Positions 27,739 to 37,776 are shown, counted from the first letter of the stretch. The stretch: 64,000 nt of DNA from Didemnitutus sp047777955 (GCF_047777955.1 NZ_CP180537.1:1-64000), one strand, 5' to 3'. Program-made: numbers and translations. The notes: a model not told the origin generated them from the sequence alone.

Positions 27739-27769
27739 GCCCGGCGCCGGTGAATCATCGGCGCCGGGC
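27739..27769. terminator. Terminator-like hairpin
   Basis: Perfect 11-bp stem, GCCCGGCGCCG (27739-27749) with CGGCGCCGGGC (27759-27769), 9-base loop. Only CGTCTC follows, so it lacks a true T run. Lies directly after the 26461 gene. The remaining bases to 27896 show nothing further. Confidence 0.5.
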
Positions 27770-27896
27770 CGTCTCAGTGAATACCCCTCCTCCGCGCCAC
27801 CGTGTCCGCCGTGGCTGCCGCCGTGCCCGCCGCACGGCCGCCGGGAACCCGCACCCCGCGTTCCGCACCTAGCGACTGCGCGTCCGTCCTTTGCCC

Positions 27897-30728
27897 ATGT
27901 CCACCGCGCTGCGCCTGCTCGACCAAGCGACCACGCATCAGGACTACCTGTGGTTCCTCGCCGTCCTCGCCTGGGCCGGCGTCGCTGCCGGCTTCGGGCG
28001 GCGCGGCGAGGCCCGCCTTCAGCCGTGGCTCGCCGCCTGGGCGGTGGCCAACGTGTTCTCCGCCGGCATCGAATTGGCGCTGCTCTCGGTGCACGACCGC
28101 ACGGACCAATACTGGATCTGGGACCGCCTGATGTCCGCCGCACTCGGCGCCTCCACCGGAACGCTGCTCTGGGGCGCCGCGGCGCCGTGGTTCGGCTCCC
28201 GGCAGCGGCTCGCCTTCCTCGCCGCGACGGTCGCCGCGGCGGCGCTGACCCTGGCGCGCAACGCCTGGCCGGTCGCCGGCGGCCTGGCCGTCGCCCTCGC
28301 CGCCGCCCTGGCGCTGCGCGCGCTCGCCCGCGTGCCGCGCGCGGCCGGAAAACCGGACGGGGCCGTCCCCAACCTGACGGCAGCGATGACGGTGTTTGTT
28401 TTCTGGCCGCTGCTGGCCACGCACGGGCCGCTGGCCCACGCCACCGGGCCGGGGCGCATCGGCGAGGACTACTCCCGCTTCGCCCTCGTCGCCGCCGGCG
28501 TCCTCGCCGCCGCGGGCATCCTCGCCGCCCGCTCGATCTGGCGCGCCCGGCTGCCCGCCCCGGCGGAATTCGCGCCCAATCTGCATCGGCACCTCCGCTG
28601 GCTCGGCATCTGGCTCGTCGCCGGCTTCGCCCTCATGGTGTTGAGCGGCGCGATCGCCCGCCGCGAATACGAGGCCGGCCTGCGCGCGCGGGTGCGCACG
28701 GCCGCGCAGGCGCTCGATCCCTCGCTCCTCATGCGCGCCATGGGGCCGGAATTGCGCACCGGCACCTTCGAGTGGCGGCGCGCGCCGAGCGGAACGGCCG
28801 TCGAGGTCATGCTCACCCCCACCGCGGGCCGGCCGGAATTCGTCACCCTGCGCGACACCCTCGCGCGCCTCCAGGCCGTGAATCCCGACCTGCGCTACGC
28901 CTACCTGGTCACGCTGCGCGGACAGCGCGTCGTCTCGGTGATGACCGGCGGCAATCCCCAGCCTACGCTCCCGCGCCTGCTGGTGCTGCGCCGCGCCGGA
29001 CCGGACGACATCGCCATGCTGCACCGCCGCGAGGCCGTGATCGTCGGGCCGACGAAGGACATCTTCGGCGAACGCGTTTCCGCGCAGTGCGCGGTGCACG
29101 GCCCGGACGGCGGCCCGGCGCTCGGCTGGCTGGTGTTCGACGTCGCTTCGTCGCGCTGGCTCGCGGTGTTCGCCCAGGCCCGGCTGCAGACGATGGGCAT
29201 CGTGGCCGTCGGCGTGCTGCTCTGGGCGATGGTCCTCGCGAACGACCGGCGCCGCCTCTTCTCCGAGGCCGCGGCCCGCCGCGCCGCCGCGGCGATCGAG
29301 GCCGACCGCCTGAAGAGCGCCTTCCTCGCGACCGTGAGCCACGAGCTGCGCACGCCGATCCAAAGCGTGCTGGGCTACGCGGAATTGCTGGCCGGCGAAA
29401 AACTCCCGCCCGGGGCCGCGCAGTGGGTGGCCGCGCTGCGCTCGCACGGCCAGACCATGCACCAGCTGGTCAACGACCTGATCGACACCGGCGCGCTGCA
29501 GTCGGGCGTCTTCCGCCTGCACCCGCGGCCCGCCGCGCTGCGCGGCATCGTGGAGGACGCCGTCGCGGCGGTGCGGCCGGCCGCGCTGGGCAAGGGCCTG
29601 CACCTGCATTGGGAGTTCGACGAGGCGCTGCCCGCGACGGTGCGGTGCGACGCGGTGCGCGTGCGGCAGATCCTGCTCAACCTGCTGGCCAACGCGGTGA
29701 AGTTCACCGCCGCCGGCGAAGTGCGGCTGCGCGCGCGCGTCGCCCCCGGTCCCGCCGGCGGCGTGGAATTCACCGTCAGCGACACCGGGCCCGGCATCCC
29801 GCCCGAGCACCGCGCGTCCCTGTTCCAGCCCTTCGCCCGGCTCGGCGCGGCCGACGGCGTGGAGGGGACCGGGTTGGGCCTGGCGCTCGTCGCCCGCCTG
29901 AGCACCTCGATGGGCGGCGGCGTGCGTTACGACGACGGCGCCACCGGGGCGACCTTCGTCGTCACCCTGCCGCTGCCGGCGGCGGAGTCGGGCCGCACGC
30001 CGGCCCCGAGCGAAGCCGACGCGGCTTCGGTCGCCTGGGAGGGGCTGGAAGTCCTCGTGGCCGAGGACAACGCCCTGGTGCGCGAGCTGCTCGCGGCCTT
30101 TCTCCGCCGGCACGGCGCGCACGTCACCGCGGTGCCCGACGGCGAGGCCGCCCTCGCCGCGGCGCGGCGCCAGCCCTTCACCGTGATCCTGCTGGACTGG
30201 ATGATGCCGGGCGTCGACGGCCTCTCCGCCGCCCGCGCCCTGCGCGCGCAGGCGCCGTCGGGCCAGCCGCCCTTCATCATCGGCCTCAGCGCCCACGCCG
30301 GCGGCGCCGCGCTCGCCGAGGCCCATGCGGCCGGGATGAACGTGTTCCTCGCCAAGCCCGTCGACCTCGCGACGCTGGCGCACACGATCGCCCAGGTCCC
30401 GGGCGTGAAGCCGCTGCCGCACCTCCGCCTCGCGGGCGACGCGGCGCTCTTCGCCACGCTCCAGGCACGCTTCTCGCTCGAGCTGCCGGGCCTGGTCGAC
30501 GACCTCGCCGCCAGCGCCCGGGCGCGCGACTGGCCGCGGCTGCGCGCCCGCACCCACTACCTGAAGAACAGCGCCGACCTCGTGGGCGCCCGCGCGCTCG
30601 GCGCGGCGTGCCAGCGCGTGCTGGATCACGACGCCCACCCGGACGACGCGGAGTTCGACGCCCTCGCCGCGCACCTCGCCGCGATCGCCCGCCAGCCTTT
30701 CGCCCCCTCGGACGAATCAAACCCATAA
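27897..30728 (+). CDS. Hybrid sensor histidine kinase B
   Basis: 943 residues and intact. It starts with 'HQDYLWFLAVLAW' and about seven TM helices, then an extracytoplasmic domain (about 255-420), a TM helix, HisKA ('SHELRTPIQSVLGYAELLAG'), HATPase ('RQILLNLLANAVKFTAAG', 'DTGPGIPPEHRASLF', 'GTGLGLALVARL'), a receiver (Asp in 'FTVILLDWMMPGVDG', Lys in 'NVFLAKPVDL') and an Hpt domain ('RARTHYLKNSADLVGARAL'). The order is the same as in kinase A, showing a gene duplication. It would relay phosphate from His to Asp to Hpt and then to a separate regulator. Confidence 0.9.
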   Translation: MSTALRLLDQATTHQDYLWFLAVLAWAGVAAGFGRRGEARLQPWLAAWAVANVFSAGIELALLSVHDRTDQYWIWDRLMSAALGASTGTLLWGAAAPWFGSRQRLAFLAATVAAAALTLARNAWPVAGGLAVALAAALALRALARVPRAAGKPDGAVPNLTAAMTVFVFWPLLATHGPLAHATGPGRIGEDYSRFALVAAGVLAAAGILAARSIWRARLPAPAEFAPNLHRHLRWLGIWLVAGFALMVLSGAIARREYEAGLRARVRTAAQALDPSLLMRAMGPELRTGTFEWRRAPSGTAVEVMLTPTAGRPEFVTLRDTLARLQAVNPDLRYAYLVTLRGQRVVSVMTGGNPQPTLPRLLVLRRAGPDDIAMLHRREAVIVGPTKDIFGERVSAQCAVHGPDGGPALGWLVFDVASSRWLAVFAQARLQTMGIVAVGVLLWAMVLANDRRRLFSEAAARRAAAAIEADRLKSAFLATVSHELRTPIQSVLGYAELLAGEKLPPGAAQWVAALRSHGQTMHQLVNDLIDTGALQSGVFRLHPRPAALRGIVEDAVAAVRPAALGKGLHLHWEFDEALPATVRCDAVRVRQILLNLLANAVKFTAAGEVRLRARVAPGPAGGVEFTVSDTGPGIPPEHRASLFQPFARLGAADGVEGTGLGLALVARLSTSMGGGVRYDDGATGATFVVTLPLPAAESGRTPAPSEADAASVAWEGLEVLVAEDNALVRELLAAFLRRHGAHVTAVPDGEAALAAARRQPFTVILLDWMMPGVDGLSAARALRAQAPSGQPPFIIGLSAHAGGAALAEAHAAGMNVFLAKPVDLATLAHTIAQVPGVKPLPHLRLAGDAALFATLQARFSLELPGLVDDLAASARARDWPRLRARTHYLKNSADLVGARALGAACQRVLDHDAHPDDAEFDALAAHLAAIARQPFAPSDESNP

Positions 30729-30734
30729 CCTCCC

Positions 30735-30974
30735 ATGCCCCCCAAAGCTCCCCCCACCCTCATCGACAACAACAACGGCACCATCACCCTCGCGAAGGCC
30801 GACTACAACGCGCTCATCGACCGGCTCAACAACGCCTACAAGATCGTTCGCGACTGCGACAAGCTCCTCGCCAGCCTCGCCCGGGGCGCGCAGGACGCCT
30901 CGAAGATGATCCACAGCAGCCTCACCGGCATCGGCGACCCCAATCCGCCCGTGGACCTCAATCGCGTGCCCTGA
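30735..30974 (+). CDS. Small hypothetical protein
   Basis: 79 residues, Asn/Asp/Lys-containing and less Ala-rich than its neighbours. Begins 'MPPKAPPTLIDNNNGTITLA', then a helical stretch 'ALIDRLNNAYKIVRDCDKLL', ending with 'GIGDPNPPVDLNRVP'. No signal peptide or TM. No family recognised. It lies 6 bases after kinase B and 6 bases before the peptidase-like gene, so it is probably co-transcribed with the latter and could be its partner or inhibitor; this is only inferred from spacing. Confidence 0.55.
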   Translation: MPPKAPPTLIDNNNGTITLAKADYNALIDRLNNAYKIVRDCDKLLASLARGAQDASKMIHSSLTGIGDPNPPVDLNRVP

Positions 30975-30980
30975 TTTCCC

Positions 30981-31487
30981 ATGACCACGATCGACGAAAT
31001 CCTGGACGGGATCAATCAGACCACCCGCAGCGTCTTCGGCGGGGTTCCGATCTCGCGCGACGACCTGGTGGCCGACGTCCGGCGCCAGCTGGCCGGACTG
31101 TGGAAGCCCATCGCCCGACAATTCATCTTCGCCGGCGACGGACTCTACGCGTGCCCGACCGAGGCCGAACTGAAACGCATCCTCGCCGCGAGCCTGCAGG
31201 ACCGCCCGGCCTACCTCGCCAGCGTGATGGACTGCGACGACTTCGCCTGGCGCCTCAAGGTCTTCGCCAACGAGCAGGCCCGCGCCGCCGGCAAGGCCGC
31301 CTCCTACGCCCTCGGCGTGGTCTGGCGCACCGACTCGACCCGCGCCCGCCAGGGCCACGCCTACAACTGGGCCCTGCTCGACGACGAAAAGGGCGGCCAC
31401 GCCCTCGTGATGATCGAGCCGCAGACCGGCGACTACCGTCCGCTCGACCGGACCGTGGACCGCAACCTCGACCTCGTCTGCTGCTAG
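30981..31487 (+). CDS. MOA-like (agglutinin C-terminal) cysteine-peptidase domain protein
   Basis: 168 residues, single domain. The pattern Cys85 ('SVMDCDDFAWRLKVFANEQA'), His126 ('QGHAYNWALL') and Glu146 ('MIEPQTGDYR') matches in order and approximate spacing the papain-like triad of the fungal lectin MOA (C215/H257/E274 as I recall). The 'CDDFAW', 'GHAxN' and 'EPQT' motifs are shared with bacterial proteins of that group. No lectin repeats and no signal peptide are present here. Function in bacteria is poorly known. A strong terminator follows, closing a two-gene unit. Confidence 0.5.
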   Translation: MTTIDEILDGINQTTRSVFGGVPISRDDLVADVRRQLAGLWKPIARQFIFAGDGLYACPTEAELKRILAASLQDRPAYLASVMDCDDFAWRLKVFANEQARAAGKAASYALGVVWRTDSTRARQGHAYNWALLDDEKGGHALVMIEPQTGDYRPLDRTVDRNLDLVCC

Positions 31488-31499
31488 GCCCGCCCCGCT

Positions 31500-31539
31500 C
31501 CGGGACGCCGGCACCGCGCCGGCGTCCCGGGATTTTATT
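31500..31539 (+). terminator. Intrinsic terminator
   Basis: Perfect 13-bp stem, CCGGGACGCCGGC (31500-31512) with GCCGGCGTCCCGG (31518-31530), loop ACCGC, followed by GATTTTATT. The best terminator in the window. It ends the kinase B / small protein / MOA-like transcript. Confidence 0.9.
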
Positions 31540-31573
31540 GGCGCACGGGCGCCGGCTCGGCTTGGCTCGGCGC

Positions 31574-32938
31574 ATGGGTTTCTTCGATCGCCTCACCGGC
31601 AAAAAGCCGGCGCCCTCCGCTCCCGCTCCCAGCGCCCCGGCGCCCGCTCCCGCCGAGACCGCCGCGCCGGCCCCGGCGCCGGCCACCGCCGGCGGCGTCC
31701 TCCCGCAGCTCGCCGCCGCCAAGGCCCGCCTCGCCGCCCGCGACCTGCCGGCGGCGATGGCGATCTACGAGCAAGTCCTCGCCGTCTCCGGCGACCGCGC
31801 CGACGTGCTGCTCACCGTCTCTGCCGACCTCGGCGTCCACGGCCACATCCGCGAGCTGATCGAGGTCGTCGCCCCGCGCTACGACGCCGAGCGCCACGGC
31901 CCCGGGCCCGGCCTCAATCTCCTCCAGGCCTACCTCGCCGCCCGCTCGCCCGAGGCCGCGCAACATCTCCTGGACCTGCTCTTCTCGCTCAACCGGCCCG
32001 AGCTCGAGGCGCGCCTCATCGGTTTCTCCCGCGCGCTGGCCGAGCTCTCCCTCTCCGAGTCCTCACCCGTCGGCGATCTCGAGGCCGGCACCAAGATCAG
32101 CCTCGTCAGCATCAGCAAGCCGATCTGGTTCTACGGCCTCGAGGACCGCGCCGCCGCGCTGCTGCCCGCCAAGGAAGGCCGCCTCCGCCGCGTCGCCTTC
32201 GCCCAGTGCGCCCTCCTCGGCGAGGCCAACCTCATGGAGCGCGCCGCGCAGCCGGAGGACGCCGTCGGCCGCTTCACCCGCGGCCTGCCGCTGTGGTTCG
32301 CCGAGACGTTCGGCGCCAGCGCCGGCTACGACCCCATCGCGGGCATCGGCCTCTTCGCTCCGAAGCACTACGCGCTTTTCCCCATGGAGTGGGCGGCGGA
32401 GAACATCCGCCAGCTCGACGAGTCCGCCCAGGGCGGCCTGGACTACGTCGTCACTTTCGCCCTGCGCAGCCGCAACGCCGACTACGAGCTCGGCGCGCGC
32501 ATCTGGGAGGTGAAGAAATTCCGCGAGCTGAAAACCTTCACCACCCGCTGGGCGCCCGCCGACGCCGACGCGGTGCTCGCCCAGTTCCACCAGCAGCTGA
32601 AGACCTACATGGAATGGCAGCCGGCCGCCGCCGGCCTCGCCTACGCGCCGCCCGCCGCGCCGCTCAGCTACATCCAGGCCCTCGGCGGCTCGCTCACGCT
32701 CTTCCTCGGCGAGAAGCAGATGCTCCCGCCCGAACAAATCGCCGCGCCCGCCGCCCTCTTCCTCCAGGCCGCACAGGCCAACCCGGCCGACGCCCGCGCG
32801 CAACTCGCGCTCGTAACCGCCCTGCAGCGCCTCCAGGCGCGCGGCGCCGCGCCTGACGAAGCCGCCCTCGCCCACGCCCGCGCCTGGCTCGCGTCCGACG
32901 CCGCGAGCGCGGCGGGCGTCGCGGGAGTGGCGGTGTGA
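31574..32938 (+). CDS. TPR-like hypothetical protein
   Basis: 454 residues, cytoplasmic. 'MGFFDRLTGKK' is followed by a 40-residue Ala/Pro linker, then a TPR-type helical segment ('AKARLAARDLPAAMAIYEQV'), a middle part with 'SLVSISKPIWFYGLEDRAAA' and a C-terminal helical region with another TPR-like unit. The N-terminus resembles small 'MGLFDxLxG' adaptor proteins, but no family is assigned. ATG 31574 lies after the terminator, so it has its own promoter within 31540-31573, or reads through. Confidence 0.6.
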   Translation: MGFFDRLTGKKPAPSAPAPSAPAPAPAETAAPAPAPATAGGVLPQLAAAKARLAARDLPAAMAIYEQVLAVSGDRADVLLTVSADLGVHGHIRELIEVVAPRYDAERHGPGPGLNLLQAYLAARSPEAAQHLLDLLFSLNRPELEARLIGFSRALAELSLSESSPVGDLEAGTKISLVSISKPIWFYGLEDRAAALLPAKEGRLRRVAFAQCALLGEANLMERAAQPEDAVGRFTRGLPLWFAETFGASAGYDPIAGIGLFAPKHYALFPMEWAAENIRQLDESAQGGLDYVVTFALRSRNADYELGARIWEVKKFRELKTFTTRWAPADADAVLAQFHQQLKTYMEWQPAAAGLAYAPPAAPLSYIQALGGSLTLFLGEKQMLPPEQIAAPAALFLQAAQANPADARAQLALVTALQRLQARGAAPDEAALAHARAWLASDAASAAGVAGVAV

Positions 32939-32939
32939 G

Positions 32940-33598
32940 GTGAACGCTCCCGCTGCGCAAGTCGTCGCCCAGCTGCGCGCGCTGCGCAACGCGAGCGCCG
33001 TCGCCGGCATGCGGCGCTTCGGCATCACTTCCACGGCCGAACTGCTCGGCGTCAGCGCGCCGCAACTGCGCGCGCTGGCCCGGCTCCATCGGCGCGACCA
33101 CGCGCTCGCCGTCGCCCTGTTCGACTACGACATCCATGAGGCGCGCGGCCTCGCGACCCTCGTGGCCGACCCGTCGCGCGTCACGCGCATCCAGGCCGAG
33201 CGCTGGGTGAAGCGCTGCGACAACTGGGCCCAGACCGACGCGCTCGCCTTCCTGCTCGATCGCACCGCTTTCGCCGAGGAGAAGGCCCACCAGTGGAGCG
33301 CGCGCCGCGCGGAATTCGTCAAGCGCACGGCCTTCTCCCTCATGGCCGGCATGGCCGTGCACCGGAAGGAGCTGCCCGACGAGATCTTCCTGCGGATGCT
33401 GCCCGTCATCCGCCGCGAGGCGACCGACGAGCGGAACTTCGTGAAGAAGGCGGTGAACTGGGCGCTGCGCCAGATCGGCAAGCGCAACCCGCGCCTCCGC
33501 CGCGCCGCGCTCGCCGAGGCCCGGCGCATCGCCCGTCTCGACTCGCCCGCCGCGCGCTGGATCGCCCGCGACGCCCGGCGCGAGCTCGAGGCCCGCGC

Positions 33599-33602
<4 letters not shown>
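32940..33602 (+). CDS. AlkD-type DNA alkylation repair protein
   Basis: 220 residues built of HEAT-like helical repeats. 'GITSTAELLGVSAPQLRALA', 'YDIHEARGLATLVADP', 'WVKRCDNWAQTDALAF' and 'DERNFVKKAVNWALRQIGKR' carry the typical Asp and Trp residues of AlkD glycosylases, which remove bulky or charged alkylated purines without base flipping. GTG 32940 is the likely start, one base after the previous stop. Its TAG overlaps the stop of the convergent rlmN. Confidence 0.85.
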
Positions 33603-34693
<1,091 letters not shown>

Positions 34694-34840
34694 CGCGCTG
34701 ACTTCTGCGCTCCCACCGCCCCCGCGCAAGACCCATCTCCGCCCCACCCAGAGTCCGTAATACGGACTCTTTCGCGCGAACGTGCGTGGACGACGGAGGC
34801 ACGGGTTGCCATGTCTGGGGGCGCGCCTAGATTCCCGCGC

Positions 34841-35755
34841 ATGTCCCAACGCATCGTCCTCGCCGGTGGCACCGGCTTCATCGGCGCCGCGCTCGCCCGC
34901 CGCCTGCGCGAACGCGGCGCGGAAGTCGTGGTGCTGACCCGCTCCGCGCCCCGGCGCCGCGGCGACGGGGTGCGCGAGGTGGCGTGGGACGGCCGCACGG
35001 CCGGGGATTGGGCGCGGGAGCTCGAGGGCGCGCACGCCGTGATCAACCTCGCGGGTTCGACCATCAACTGCGTGCACACGCCGGAGAACCGCCGGCGCAT
35101 CGTCGCGTCGCGCCTCGACGCCGTGCGCGCGCTCGGCGCGGCGGTGCGCGCGGCCGCGACGCCGCCCGCCGCCTGGGTGCAGGCCAGCGCCGTGGGCTTC
35201 TACGGCCACACCGCGCAGCGGTGTGCGGAGGACGCGCCGGCGGGGACGGGCTTCAAGCCCGACGTCTGCGTGCAGTGGGAGGCGGCGTTCGCCGCGGAGT
35301 GTCCGGCCGCCGTGCGCGGCGTCGTGCTGCGTGTCGGAGTCGTGCTCGGGCGCAAGGCCGGCGCCTATCCGCCGCTGGCGCGCGTGACCAAGTGCTTCCT
35401 CGGCGGCGCGGCCGGCCGCGGCCGGCAGGGCATCAGCTGGATCCTGCTCGACGACCTGGAGGAGATTTTTCTCCGCGCGGTGAGCGCCGACACCATGCGC
35501 GGCACCTACAACGCCTGCGCGCCCGAGCCGGCGAGCAACGCCGATTTCATGCGCACGCTGCGCTCGGTGCTCCGCCGGCCCTGGGCGCCGCCGGCCCCGG
35601 CGTTTCTCCTCCGGATCGTCGCGCCGCTGGTGATGAAGACCGACGCCAGCCTCGTGCTCGAGGGGCAATACGCCGTGCCCGCGCGGCTGCTGGCGGAGGG
35701 CTTCCGCTTCAAGGCGCCGCGCCTGATCTCCGCGCTCACCGCCCTGGCCGATTGA
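34841..35755 (+). CDS. TIGR01777-family NAD-dependent epimerase/dehydratase-like protein
   Basis: 304 residues. Rossmann motif 'VLAGGTGFIGAALARRL' at the N-terminus; 'VINLAGSTINCVHTPENRR' and the active-site-like 'ASAVGFYG' with its Tyr; the C-terminal DUF1731 part includes 'TYNACAPEPASNADFM' and 'VLEGQYAVPARLLAEGFRFK'. These are the marks of the YfcH/TIGR01777 family. The exact reaction of the family is unknown to me. ATG 34841 precedes 'SQRIVLAGGTG' directly. Confidence 0.87.
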   Translation: MSQRIVLAGGTGFIGAALARRLRERGAEVVVLTRSAPRRRGDGVREVAWDGRTAGDWARELEGAHAVINLAGSTINCVHTPENRRRIVASRLDAVRALGAAVRAAATPPAAWVQASAVGFYGHTAQRCAEDAPAGTGFKPDVCVQWEAAFAAECPAAVRGVVLRVGVVLGRKAGAYPPLARVTKCFLGGAAGRGRQGISWILLDDLEEIFLRAVSADTMRGTYNACAPEPASNADFMRTLRSVLRRPWAPPAPAFLLRIVAPLVMKTDASLVLEGQYAVPARLLAEGFRFKAPRLISALTALAD

Positions 35756-35880
35756 GCGGCGGACCGCCGGCGGAACGAGCCGGCGGGGCGCGCCCCCCAG
35801 ACGGTCGCGACGAAACCCGCCCGCCGAAGCGCGCGCGCGTCGCGATCCCGCCCCGTTTCAGGCGGCGGGTGGTTTCCGGT

Positions 35881-36153
35881 CTAGACGGAGTATTTGCTGC
35901 GTGCCGGGTCGCAGTCGGGCATGCCCTCGTAGGCGTGCACCGAACCGGCGGAGTCGGCCCAGAGCGGCAGCTGGGTTTCGCGGACTTTCCTGGTGTGGCA
36001 GATGTCGTTCTGCACTTCCGGATCGCGGCCCTGGATCATGAGACGGTTCAGGGCGGCGTAGGCGATGTCTTCGGGCTCGACGTGCAGCAGTTTCGCGAGC
36101 CGGAGCACGGGATGCATCTCGGCGTCTTCGAGATGGATCTTGATGGTGGACAT
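35881..36153 (-). CDS. Small hypothetical protein with a very strong ribosome-binding site
   Basis: 90 residues, soluble. 'MSTIKIHLEDAEMHPVLRLA' then 'EPEDIAYAALNRLMIQGRD', which recalls small ribbon-helix-helix or CopG-like folds but is not assigned. The second half ('HTRKVRETQLPLWADSAGSV') has a Cys in 'MPDCDPARSK'. AAAGGAGGA ends five bases before the ATG, one of the best Shine-Dalgarno sites in the window, which suggests high translation. It is divergent from the MarC gene. Confidence 0.6.
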   Translation of the reverse strand: MSTIKIHLEDAEMHPVLRLAKLLHVEPEDIAYAALNRLMIQGRDPEVQNDICHTRKVRETQLPLWADSAGSVHAYEGMPDCDPARSKYSV

Positions 36154-36277
36154 TGGGTCCTCCTTTCGGGGTTGGGAGCGGCAGTTTACTCCCGCGGGCA
36201 CCGCGCGGCTGCGCAGGGATTGCGCAAACCTGCCGCTGGCGCGTTGCCTTTTGCCGCCCGCCTCGCAGCGTGGCGGC

Positions 36278-36862
36278 ATGATCGACTGGGCGAACAAGTT
36301 CCTGCAGGCGTTCATCCCGCTGTTCGTGGCGATCGACCCGATCGGGCTGGCGGCCATCTTCCTCGGACTGGGGCAGAACCTGCCGCGCGAGCGCCGCCAC
36401 AAGGTCGCCGATCAGGCGATCTGGACCGGCGGGCTGGTGGCGCTGGGCTTCCTGTTCCTCGGCACTTCGATCTTCGCCGCGCTGGGCATCTCGGTGAGCG
36501 ATTTCCAGATCGCGGGCGGCCTGATCCTGTTCGTCATCGCGGCCAAGGACCTGCTCTCCTCCGCCGCCGAGAGCGAGAAGCTGCCCGAGGATTTCGGCGT
36601 CGTGCCGCTGGGCATGCCCCTGATCGCCGGCCCCGCCTCGATCACCACCCTGCTCGTCCTCGCGCAGAACCAGGCCGTGGGCGTCGTCGTCACGCTCGCC
36701 GCGCTGGTCGTGAACCTCGTGCTCGTCGTCCTCGCGCTGCACTACAGCGAGTGGCTCGGCCGCAGGATCGGGCCGACCGGCATGCGCGCGATCTCCAAGA
36801 TCATTTCCATGCTCCTCGCCGCCATCGCCGTCGCGATGATCCGGCAGGGCTGGCGCTCCTGA
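36278..36862 (+). CDS. MarC-family integral membrane protein
   Basis: 194 residues with about six TM helices. Family marks are 'FIPLFVAIDPIGLAAIFLGL', 'GGLILFVIAAKDLL', and 'VPLGMPLIAGPASITTLLVL'. The family is of uncertain function (once linked wrongly to antibiotic resistance). ATG 36278 gives 'MIDWANKFLQAFIPLF'. The stop overlaps the next ATG (TGATG), implying coupling to the serine hydrolase. Confidence 0.88.
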   Translation: MIDWANKFLQAFIPLFVAIDPIGLAAIFLGLGQNLPRERRHKVADQAIWTGGLVALGFLFLGTSIFAALGISVSDFQIAGGLILFVIAAKDLLSSAAESEKLPEDFGVVPLGMPLIAGPASITTLLVLAQNQAVGVVVTLAALVVNLVLVVLALHYSEWLGRRIGPTGMRAISKIISMLLAAIAVAMIRQGWRS

Positions 36863-37773
36863 TGAAACTCCCCGTCCTCGGCCTCGCCGCCACGCTCCTC
36901 GTCCCCGCCATGGCCACCGAACCCGCCGCTCTGCAGGCCGTCGTCGACCGCGCCGTTGCCGACACGCGCGCGGAATTCACCGCGCCCGCGCTCCAGGCCG
37001 ACCAGCTCGCCGTCACTGTCGTCGACCTGCGCGGCGCGGCGCCGGTGCCGGCCAGCTATCGCGGCGACGCGCGGATGTATCCGGCAAGCGTCATCAAGCT
37101 TTTCTTCGCCGCCTACGCGCACCGCCTCATGGAAGACGGGAAACTCGCCGACACGCCCGAGCTGCGCCGCGGGATGCGCGACATGATCGTCGATTCCTAC
37201 AACGAGGCGACGAGCTACGTCGTCGACGCCATCACCGGCACGACGAGCGGCCCGGAGTTGCCGCCGGACGAGCTGGCCAAGTGGAACGCCCAGCGCGGCA
37301 TCGTGACGCGCTACTTCGCCGGCCTCGGCTACGCCAACGTCTACGCGCAGCGCAAACCGTGGGGTGAAGGTCCCTACGGCCGCGAGAAGCAGGACATGGA
37401 GGCGCATCCGCCGGCGCGGAATTATCTTTCGACCAACGACACCGCGCGCCTGCTCGTCGAGCTCGCGCAGGGCCGCTGCGTCTCGCCCGCGCGCTCGGCG
37501 CAGCTGCTCGAGCTGATGCGGCGCGATCCGTTCAAGGCGAGCGACGACCCGGATTCGCAGGACGTCGGCTTCACCGGCCCCGCGCTCTCGCCCGGCATGA
37601 AGCTCTGGGCGAAGGCCGGCTGGGTCAGCTGGGCGCGGCACGACGCCGCGCTGATCGAGCTGCCCGGCGGCGGCCGCGTCGTGATCGTCACCTTCACCGA
37701 GGGTCGCGAGCACGCCAACAACCGCCGCATCATCGCCGCCGTCGCCCGCCGCGTGCTGGCGCACTTGCCGTGA
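36862..37773 (+). CDS. Exported serine hydrolase of the class A beta-lactamase fold
   Basis: 303 residues with a short signal peptide ('LGLAATLLVPAMA'). The nucleophile motif SxxK is 'MYPASVIKLFFAAY', the second motif is 'DSYNEATSYV' (SxN) and the third is 'WAKAGW' (KxG). The conserved order points to a penicillin-interactive fold; 'SDPNAxN'-type sequences of true class A beta-lactamases are absent. It may be a D-Ala-D-Ala peptidase, a beta-lactamase or an esterase. Coupled to marC by TGATG. Confidence 0.78.
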   Translation: MKLPVLGLAATLLVPAMATEPAALQAVVDRAVADTRAEFTAPALQADQLAVTVVDLRGAAPVPASYRGDARMYPASVIKLFFAAYAHRLMEDGKLADTPELRRGMRDMIVDSYNEATSYVVDAITGTTSGPELPPDELAKWNAQRGIVTRYFAGLGYANVYAQRKPWGEGPYGREKQDMEAHPPARNYLSTNDTARLLVELAQGRCVSPARSAQLLELMRRDPFKASDDPDSQDVGFTGPALSPGMKLWAKAGWVSWARHDAALIELPGGGRVVIVTFTEGREHANNRRIIAAVARRVLAHLP

Positions 37774-37776
37774 GCG

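Noticed and set aside
27731..32938. 1735-codon plus-strand frame over kinase B and the TPR gene
   Set aside because: Only the part from ATG 31574 has protein-like composition. The rest is an alternative frame of kinase B.
36862..37773. A true class A beta-lactamase
   Set aside because: SxxK is present, but SDN and KTG are replaced by SYN and KAG and no Omega-loop ExxLN is clear. A general serine hydrolase call is safer.
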